From Erythrobacteraceae bacterium (GTDB lineage: Bacteria > Pseudomonadota > Alphaproteobacteria > Sphingomonadales > Sphingomonadaceae), in contig JAIYEK010000231.1 in assembly GCA_027487015.1 (NCBI GenBank), positions 1 through 43,331 of the forward strand: DNA of 43,331 nt, read 5' to 3'. Positions 36,467-43,331 of the stretch are shown piece by piece (position 1 is the first letter of the stretch; each line of letters starts with the position of its first letter). A model generated the notes under the pieces. The model was not told where the DNA came from and did not search any database. It saw nothing but the letters and a program-made list of their open reading frames with translations. The position numbers and the translations under genes were made by a program.

Positions 36467-37573
36467 ATGCTACGCGACGAGATCGAGGAGGCCAAGCGGG
36501 CGGTTACAACCGACACGGTAGCAATTACCGTTGGTGAGATTGCCAGCATGTATGCTGCCAACGAGTTGAACATTCTTCCAGAGTTCCAGCGCCTTTTTAG
36601 GTGGTCTGACGATCGAAAATCGAACTTCGTCGAATCAATCCTCATCGGAATCCCAGTGCCACCCGCATTTGCCTACGAGAATGATAATGGCACGTGGGAG
36701 TTGATCGACGGCCTCCAGAGGATTTCGACCCTATTGGAATTTATGGGACTTCTGCGTGACCCAGACACGGGAGAATTTAGACGTTCTCGCTTGATCCATA
36801 CAAAATATCTTCCTTCGCTTGAGGGAGTCGTTTGGAAAACACAAGGCGATGACGAAGTGGCGCTTGACACCGCCCTTCAGCTATTTTTTCGCCGGAGCCG
36901 TATCGACTTTCAAATTCTGAAACATCCGAGCGATCCGAAGACGAAGTTCGACCTTTTTCAAAGATTAAATCGCGGCGGTGCGTATGCGAACGAGCAGGAG
37001 GTAAGAACCTGCTCGATGGTGCTCGCCAATCCTGACGCTACACGGCAGATGAAGGATTTCTGCAACACGCCGTCATTTAGTGCGATATTTCGGGTAACGG
37101 ATGAACAACGAAAGGTGCAACGCGACCTCGACTATCTCGTTAGGGTAATCGTGCACACTGTAAATGACCTGCCCCGCGGGACCGACGTGCAGGAGTTTCT
37201 CGACCACGGCATTCTTCGCGTCCTTGCTGAGCCGGGAGCTCTCGAAGCAATCGAGAACGCAGAATGGACAGTGACTGCTTTGCATCGCGCCTTGGACGAC
37301 CAAGCGTTGATCCCTCCTGACGAACGCCTAGAGGGGATCGCACCTCGATTTTCTCTCCGAGCGCTAGAGGGGATCGTCGTTGGAATCGGACGCAACCGGT
37401 TCGCGATCCAAAACCTCCCGGACCCCGATGAATTTATCCGACAGCGCGTTGCAACGTTTTGGCAGCAGCCACAGGTAGCAGAAATGAGTGCTGCCGGCCT
37501 AAGAGGCACCGTTCGAATACAGCGAAGCGTCCCTTTCGGCGCTGAGTGGTTTAATCCAAATGTCGGTGCCTGA
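36467..37573 (+). CDS. DUF262 (GmrS/ParB-like NTPase-nuclease) protein
   Basis: ILPEFQRLFRWSDDRKSNFVESILIGIPVPPAFAYENDNGTWELIDGLQRISTLLEFM; FDLFQRLNRGGAYANEQEVRTC. Confidence 0.9.
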   Translation: MLRDEIEEAKRAVTTDTVAITVGEIASMYAANELNILPEFQRLFRWSDDRKSNFVESILIGIPVPPAFAYENDNGTWELIDGLQRISTLLEFMGLLRDPDTGEFRRSRLIHTKYLPSLEGVVWKTQGDDEVALDTALQLFFRRSRIDFQILKHPSDPKTKFDLFQRLNRGGAYANEQEVRTCSMVLANPDATRQMKDFCNTPSFSAIFRVTDEQRKVQRDLDYLVRVIVHTVNDLPRGTDVQEFLDHGILRVLAEPGALEAIENAEWTVTALHRALDDQALIPPDERLEGIAPRFSLRALEGIVVGIGRNRFAIQNLPDPDEFIRQRVATFWQQPQVAEMSAAGLRGTVRIQRSVPFGAEWFNPNVGA

Positions 37574-38189
37574 AGACTTTTTCGATGCCATCGATACCGC
37601 TCGCGTGCAGCGTGCGAAAGAGCTGTCCGAAGTAAAGCGGACCTTTCTCTCGATTGCGAGTGCTGACCCCCTGGCTATTGGGTCGAAGTCCGTGGTGGTT
37701 CTTAGCTATGCAGCTTGGGAGGGTTTTTACAACGATTGCGTGAGGATCTATCTGGACTTTCTCGAACATCGTGGTGTGAAGGTTGCTGACGCCAGCTGGT
37801 TGCTCTTGGCAGGCGCAATGAGTGCAGATTTCAAAAGTCTACGCGATAGACATCACTCAGATGTGGCGAAACGTGAGTTCTTGGAACAATTAAAAGACCG
37901 ATTGATTTGCGATTTCGTTGGTTTCGATCGCTCAGTCGTCATGGCGCGTTCGAATCTGAATTTCGCAAAGCTTTCTTCGAATTTTGCCCTTTTGGCTCTG
38001 GAAGTCACACCGTTTCAGGAACTTCGGTTGAGAATAGACAAAGAGCTTGTGGGGTGGCGGCACGCCGTCGCTCACGGCGATCCGCCTGACCTGACGGCAG
38101 TCGATGTTACGTCTCACACCAAATTCGTATCGGAGCTTTTGCTGACAGTTGCGGGCAGTTTCCAACATGCCATCCTTCGGCATGTATAG
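37560..38189 (+). CDS. HEPN-domain putative RNase (MAE_28990/MAE_18760-like)
   Basis: YAAWEGFYNDCVRIYLDFLE; Rx4-H motif WRHAVAHGD; 14-nt overlap with upstream DUF262 gene. Confidence 0.8.
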   Translation: MSVPEDFFDAIDTARVQRAKELSEVKRTFLSIASADPLAIGSKSVVVLSYAAWEGFYNDCVRIYLDFLEHRGVKVADASWLLLAGAMSADFKSLRDRHHSDVAKREFLEQLKDRLICDFVGFDRSVVMARSNLNFAKLSSNFALLALEVTPFQELRLRIDKELVGWRHAVAHGDPPDLTAVDVTSHTKFVSELLLTVAGSFQHAILRHV

Positions 38190-38651
38190 CACCCATGAAT
38201 TGTAGATTTGAGGCCTGGAGGGTGCCCGCACGGGGCTTGAATTGGGGCTCCATATCGGCGGAACGCATTGACCAAACCTGATGGGCAGCTTCCGTCGGAA
38301 GTAGACGTTTATCGCCGCGGGAATGGACGACCCGCTTTTCCGTCTGTAGCTCTCGCCCTCGGCCTATTTTTGTTTTTTATTCAACGGCATTTCGAGAGAA
38401 ATTTCCCAATGATTTGAGTGCCCATCTTTGTCCTCAGAAGGGCACCAAATTCTCTCTTCTGAAATCGAGAATCCGCCTTCGGGCGCCCAGCCCCGCGAAA
38501 GCGGCGCAGGTCTGCGGGATTGCGTGACCCGCCAGCACGATAGCGCGCGGCTGGCGCATTCCCGATCAGGGCGGGCTGCGGATAGCGCTGACGGCTAGAC
38601 GGGTTCGGCGCCCCGTTCTCGGGTTCCCATCAAGCCACAAGCAGCGGCCGG

Positions 38652-40151
38652 TCAGGCTGAATTTCCCGCTCGCCTCAGCCGTTGCAGAACCTTTGCCAGT
38701 GTCGGCCTCTGGCCGGTCGCCAGAAGGCTCGCCCGGAACAGCCTTGCGATCATCACCAGCTCGATGGTGATCGACACCACCAGCAGCGCGCCTGCGCCGA
38801 TCAGCTCCCAGGTGGTGATGCCCTGCCCGAGCCGTGCGAGCACGGCAAAGGGTGTCCAGAGCGGGACCCAGGTGAGGATCTGAACGATCGGCCCGTTGTT
38901 CCCCGCGATGATCGCCTGAAGCAGGAAGGTAATCGGCAGCAGGATCAACAGCAGCACCGGCATCATGAAGCCCTGCGCCTCGCTCATCGAATCCGCCATC
39001 GATCCGATCGCAACGAAGATCGCCGAAATGGCGATGTAGCCGGCGATGAAGAAGAACAGGATCGCTGCGATGATGCCGGGCGAGGATACCGGCTCGAGCG
39101 CGGGGCGGATGAAGTCCGCGATCGCCCCTTGCGTGGCAAAGGCGGCAACCCCGGCGCATCCGGCCCAGACCGTGATCATCATCAACCCTACCGCAAGGCC
39201 GCCGAGCAGCTTGCCATACATCAGCTCTTCCGGGCTGATGCAGGCGAGCAGGCTCTCGATCAGCTTGTTCGAGCGCTCCTCGACCGATCCCTGCAGCATC
39301 CAGCTGCCCGACAGCATCAGGCTCATCATCAGGATGTAGGCGAGCGCCAAGGGCACGATCGAGCGCACCAGCATCCGCTCGCTCGCCCCTCCGCCGGGGG
39401 GTGGGGTATCGATGTCGATGGTCGGCGCGATGGTCTGGACCAGCACCGCACGCTCCCCCGTCACCCCCGATTGCGCCAGCAGATCCATCCGCAGGCCCGA
39501 GGTCAGCACGTCCTGCAGCTTGGAAACGAAGGATGTGCGCACGTCGTCGGACGAGAAAATCGTGATGCGGGTGTCGGCCGGGTAGGCCTTCGGGATCAGC
39601 ACAACGATCTGGGGCGCCGTGCCGGTCTTGCCCTTGGCGAGCAGGGGCCGCGCGGTCTGTTCGAAAGATGCCTCGGGCGCATCGACCAGTTTGCGCGGCG
39701 GCGCGATGAAGCTGTAGTCGGGCTTGGGGGCTTCGAAGGCCGGCACACCCTCGGGGCGAACGCGCGCGATCTTGGCCAGCGCCGCTTTGAGGCCGCCAGC
39801 CGCGTCAAAGGCTGCGACATCGGCGGGGCCGTACCAGTAGCTCTCCTTGCTCCACGGGGCAGCCGGGTCGGCAGCCTCGAGCCCGTGGCGGCGCACATAG
39901 CGCGACAGCAGGCCCATCAGCCGGCGCTTCTCGTCAAAGGTGAACTGCGCCTCGATTCCCGCAGCCCGGGCGCCGCCCGACCGGTCGACGATGGTCACGC
40001 GGGTCGGATCGCGGTTCTCCAGCGTCTCGCCCAGCAGCGGGCCGAGCGCCAGCGCCACGGGCAGAATCAGCAGCGTCAGCCAGAAACTGCGCAGCTTGAG
40101 GATCTGCAGCATTTCGCGCTTGGCGACGAGGAGCACGTTGGTGCGGTTCAT
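38652..40151 (-). CDS. ABC transporter permease (ABC-2/NatB type)
   Basis: Start MNRTNVLLVAKREMLQILKLRSFWLTLLILP at 40151; VEERSNKLIESLLACISPEELMYGKLLGGLAVGLMM; multiple TM helices. Confidence 0.93.
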   Translation of the reverse strand: MNRTNVLLVAKREMLQILKLRSFWLTLLILPVALALGPLLGETLENRDPTRVTIVDRSGGARAAGIEAQFTFDEKRRLMGLLSRYVRRHGLEAADPAAPWSKESYWYGPADVAAFDAAGGLKAALAKIARVRPEGVPAFEAPKPDYSFIAPPRKLVDAPEASFEQTARPLLAKGKTGTAPQIVVLIPKAYPADTRITIFSSDDVRTSFVSKLQDVLTSGLRMDLLAQSGVTGERAVLVQTIAPTIDIDTPPPGGGASERMLVRSIVPLALAYILMMSLMLSGSWMLQGSVEERSNKLIESLLACISPEELMYGKLLGGLAVGLMMITVWAGCAGVAAFATQGAIADFIRPALEPVSSPGIIAAILFFFIAGYIAISAIFVAIGSMADSMSEAQGFMMPVLLLILLPITFLLQAIIAGNNGPIVQILTWVPLWTPFAVLARLGQGITTWELIGAGALLVVSITIELVMIARLFRASLLATGQRPTLAKVLQRLRRAGNSA

Positions 40152-41065
40152 GGCTTGATCTCCTCGGGCCCGACCAGCTGGACGAACACGTCGTGCAGGC
40201 TGGCCTGATGATGGTCCCACCGGCGCAGCGCGATCCCATTGGCGGAGCAATGTTCGAGCACCTGCGCAGGATCGAAGCCCGGGGCGAACTGCAACGACCA
40301 CTCGCGCCATTCAGGATCGGCTGCGGGCGTGCTGGTCGCCTCGCTGACCCCCGGCAGGCCCGACAGATCGGCCTTGGCCACCGCACTGAGCCGCGCAGGC
40401 AGCTGCGCACGCGCCTCGTCGATCGTGCCTTCGAACCGCTTGCGGCCCTTGCGCAGCAGCAGCAACCGGTCGCACAGGCGCTCGGCATGCTGCATCACAT
40501 GAGTCGAGAAGATCACCGCCGCACCCCGGCGCGAAGCGCTCAGGATCTCCTCCTCCAGCAGGCCCTGGTTGACCGGATCGAGACCCGAGAAGGGCTCGTC
40601 GAGCATCAGCAGGTCGGGTTCGTTGACCAGCGCGGTCGCCAGCTGCACCTTTTGCGCCATACCCTTGGACATGTCGGCGATCTTGCTCTTCGCGCGTTCG
40701 GCCAGTTCGAAGCGTTCGAGCAGTTCGAGCCCGCGGCGCCGGGCAAGGCCCTCGTCCAGCCCCTTGAGACGCCCGAAATAGACGATCGTCTCGATCGCGC
40801 TCATGCCCGAATAGAGCCCGCGTTCCTCGGGGAGGAAGCCGATCCGGCTGGCGACGCGGCGGCTGGGCGCATCGCCGAAAAGCGCGATCTCGCCGGATGT
40901 CGGGCGCAGGATGTCGAGCACCATTCGCAAGGTCGTGGTCTTGCCCGCGCCATTGCCGCCGAGGAAGCCGAAGATCTCCCCCGCCTCGACCGAGAAGGAC
41001 TGATCATCGACCGCGAGCAGCTGATCGAAGCGCTTCACCAGATGGCGAATTTCCAGAACGGGCAT
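40148..41065 (-). CDS. ABC transporter ATP-binding protein
   Basis: FLGGNGAGKTTTLRMVLDILRPTSGEIALFG; MSKGMAQKVQLATALVNEPDLLMLDEPFSGLDPV. Confidence 0.96.
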   Translation of the reverse strand: MPVLEIRHLVKRFDQLLAVDDQSFSVEAGEIFGFLGGNGAGKTTTLRMVLDILRPTSGEIALFGDAPSRRVASRIGFLPEERGLYSGMSAIETIVYFGRLKGLDEGLARRRGLELLERFELAERAKSKIADMSKGMAQKVQLATALVNEPDLLMLDEPFSGLDPVNQGLLEEEILSASRRGAAVIFSTHVMQHAERLCDRLLLLRKGRKRFEGTIDEARAQLPARLSAVAKADLSGLPGVSEATSTPAADPEWREWSLQFAPGFDPAQVLEHCSANGIALRRWDHHQASLHDVFVQLVGPEEIKP

Positions 41066-41129
41066 GTATCAGTGCGACCCTTTTGGGATGGAGGGCGGAC
41101 CGGTTGACCGGTCCGCCCTACGCATCACA

Positions 41130-43331
41130 TCACTTCTTCTCGGGCACCACCCGGATTTCGACCGGCTGCGCGGCGAGGTAGCGCTTCGCCTCGGCCTGCA
41201 AGTCAGCAGGCGTGATCGCTTCGAGAACCGCGCGCCGCTTGCGCCGCCTCTCGAGCAGCACCGGATCGCTCTGCGCTTCTGCGACAAGCGACAGCCAGCC
41301 GCCGTTCTGCGTCTCGCTGCGCTCCAGCCCCGCGGTGATGGGGTTGCGGGCGCGGTCAAACAGGTCAGCGCTGACCGGCGCGGCAGCCAGTTCCGCCGCG
41401 ATTGCGCGGACCGCAGCTGCCGTGCTGTCCATCGTCTCGGGCGGCACGGTCATGAAGGCGGTGATATGGCCGAAGCCCTTGTAGGCGAGCGGCGCGTAGC
41501 TGAAGGCCTGGGGCGAATAGGTCGCGCCCAGCTCCTCGCGCAGCTTTTCGGTGAGGCGCAGGCCCATCACCGCGGCGAGCACATCGCGGGTCAGATCGCT
41601 CTTGAGATCGCGGCCATCGGTGGTCGCCCAGCTCAATGTGATCGCGCCCTGATCCGCCGGCCCGGCATGGGTCAGCGTCTTGACCGAACGATCGGCCACG
41701 AATTTGACCGGCGCGGCCTTCCCGATGGCCTCGCTGCGCGCAGGCCTCGGCGGCAGTGCGCCGAGCGTTTCGCCCACGGCCTTGATCGCCGCATCGGCAT
41801 CAAAGTCCCCGACCAGCCCAAGCGCCAGCGGACCCTCGGCCAGCTGCGGGGCGACCACGCTGCGCAGATCCTCCATGGTCACGGAGGTGAAGGCCGCAAG
41901 GTCGGTCATCCCCAGGCGGGCGTCGTTGCCCGCCAGAACCCCGCCCAGCGAAACCTGCAGCACTTGCGCGGCATTGGCGCGGATATTCTGCGCAATAATC
42001 GGGGCAATACCCGCCCATTGCGCCGCCGTTTCCGGACGCCAGCCGGTCGCGGTCAGCCGCGCGCCGAGCAGATCGAGTTGCAGCTCGAGATCGGCGGAGG
42101 TGGTCACGCCATTGGCGAGCAGCGCATCCTCTTCGGCCGCCAAGCCCACGCTGACCGCCTTGCCTGCCAGCACGCGGCGCAGTTCGTCGACGCTGTGGGC
42201 TTCGAGGCCATCGATGCTGGCGATGACCGGCAGCGTTTCGCGCAGGCCCGGCTTGTCGGCGGGGAAGCCCGCAAAGCCGTTCCCGGCCCGGAGCGAGAAA
42301 GCGATCTTGCCCGGCTCGAACTGGGTCGGCTTGAGGTTCAGTTGCAGCCCGTTGGCAAAGCGCACGGTGCGGATGCCGAGATCGGCTATGGTGGTATCGG
42401 ACACCACCTTGCCCGGCGTTCCCCAGTCGCTGTAGGCGAACTTGACCTCGGCCGCAGCGGCGGGCGCGGCGACGGCGACGGCGGTGCTGCGATCAAGCGC
42501 TGCGGCGATCGCGTCCTTGCCGCCTTCGATCGGCTGCTTGGAGGACACGTGCACCAGCGTCGGCCCGCTCTGCCAGCCGGCGCGGAAGGCATTGCTGACC
42601 GCTTCGGCCGTCATCGTCGGCTCGATCGCCTTGTAGAAGGCAAGGTCGAGTTCGGGCGAGGTCGGCACCGAATTGTCGAGGCTGCTGGTCACCAGCGCGT
42701 CGGCGATGCCTGCGCTGGGGCGGCCGGCGGCCTGCTTCACCGCGTTATCGAGCGCGGTCGCGATGTTGGCATTGGCCTCGGCGATTTCGCCATCGGTGAA
42801 ACCATACTTCGCCGCGCGCCGGACTTCCTGTTCAGCCAGAGCCAGCGTCTCGGCCCACTTGCCGTCCTTGGCCACCGCCAGAAGGCCGAACGAACGGGCG
42901 GTGCGGAACAGCTTCTGGTCCCCCGCCTGCGCGCCGAGCGTGGGCGATTCCGCAGACCGGGCCAGGGCGTTGATCCGGTTGCTGAGCGCGGTGGTGGCGA
43001 CGGCGCGCAGAATGTCGTCGCGCGCGGCTTCGGCCGTATTGGCCGCCGGCGCCCACGGCGTGAAGCGTTGCAGCTCGACGATCTCGGGGATCGCCGGATC
43101 GACGAAATTGGCGATGGCGGGCCCCTTGGCGGCGTCCGCGACCGGGCTCTGGTAGGGCGCGCGCGCCGTTCCCTTGCCGCGCCAGTCGGAGAAGGTCGCC
43201 TTGATCTTCGCTTCCATCGCCGCGACGTCGAAATCGCCGACGATCACCAGTGTCGCGCGCTCGGGGCGATAGTACCCCTCATAGAAACCGCGCAGCTGTT
43301 CGGCGGTGATCCCCTTGATCCGTTCGGGATC
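41130..43331 (-). CDS. M16 family metallopeptidase (5' end beyond right window edge)
   Basis: Reads through window end: ...DPERIKGITAEQLRGFYEGYYRPERATLVIVGDFDVAAMEAKI; LREELGATYSPQAFSYAPLAYKGFGHI typical of M16 proteins. Confidence 0.93.
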   Translation of the reverse strand, partial: DPERIKGITAEQLRGFYEGYYRPERATLVIVGDFDVAAMEAKIKATFSDWRGKGTARAPYQSPVADAAKGPAIANFVDPAIPEIVELQRFTPWAPAANTAEAARDDILRAVATTALSNRINALARSAESPTLGAQAGDQKLFRTARSFGLLAVAKDGKWAETLALAEQEVRRAAKYGFTDGEIAEANANIATALDNAVKQAAGRPSAGIADALVTSSLDNSVPTSPELDLAFYKAIEPTMTAEAVSNAFRAGWQSGPTLVHVSSKQPIEGGKDAIAAALDRSTAVAVAAPAAAAEVKFAYSDWGTPGKVVSDTTIADLGIRTVRFANGLQLNLKPTQFEPGKIAFSLRAGNGFAGFPADKPGLRETLPVIASIDGLEAHSVDELRRVLAGKAVSVGLAAEEDALLANGVTTSADLELQLDLLGARLTATGWRPETAAQWAGIAPIIAQNIRANAAQVLQVSLGGVLAGNDARLGMTDLAAFTSVTMEDLRSVVAPQLAEGPLALGLVGDFDADAAIKAVGETLGALPPRPARSEAIGKAAPVKFVADRSVKTLTHAGPADQGAITLSWATTDGRDLKSDLTRDVLAAVMGLRLTEKLREELGATYSPQAFSYAPLAYKGFGHITAFMTVPPETMDSTAAAVRAIAAELAAAPVSADLFDRARNPITAGLERSETQNGGWLSLVAEAQSDPVLLERRRKRRAVLEAITPADLQAEAKRYLAAQPVEIRVVPEKK

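Noticed and set aside
38682-40208. 508-aa plus-strand ORF
   Set aside because: Antisense to the ABC permease; Gln/Arg/His-rich shadow translation.
40193-41107. 304-aa plus-strand ORF
   Set aside because: Antisense to the ABC ATPase gene.
1-43331. CRISPR arrays, rRNA genes, intact insertion sequences
   Set aside because: No regularly spaced repeats, rRNA signatures or recognizable transposase genes were seen on reading the window.

Overview
High-GC alphaproteobacterial (sphingomonad-like) window that reads as a mobilizable genomic island with core chromosome on its right. Left edge: a tRNA-Leu(GAG) gene (33-119). A large serine recombinase on the minus strand (<1-1721) reads in frame through the antisense of that tRNA and off the window edge, so it is absent from the supplied ORF track. 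Next come small resolvase-like and ParB-like genes, a three-gene minus-strand operon of unknown function (3423-6569), and a MobA/MobL-type relaxase (6767-9445) with an iterated-repeat region at its 5' end. A complete heavy-metal RND efflux operon with its two-component regulator follows (9639-17115). The cargo then includes a possible ADP-ribosyltransferase-like gene pair (17600-18262), an NdpA-like protein overlapping a membrane-anchored partner (18840-21174), two DEDD-type exonucleases with unknown small proteins and a sigma-like factor (21631-25771), a type I R-M locus (25786-30726), a small SH3-like protein, a DUF4011-type SF1 helicase/nuclease (31427-36112) and a DUF262 + HEPN pair (36467-38189). 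Core-like genes (ABC exporter, M16 peptidase) start at about 38.65 kb. Best candidates for undescribed biology are the NdpA-like/TM pair, the three-gene operon 3423-6569, the ART-like pair, and the recombinase whose C-terminus is written by its tRNA target. Family calls are by eye from translations; no searches were run.
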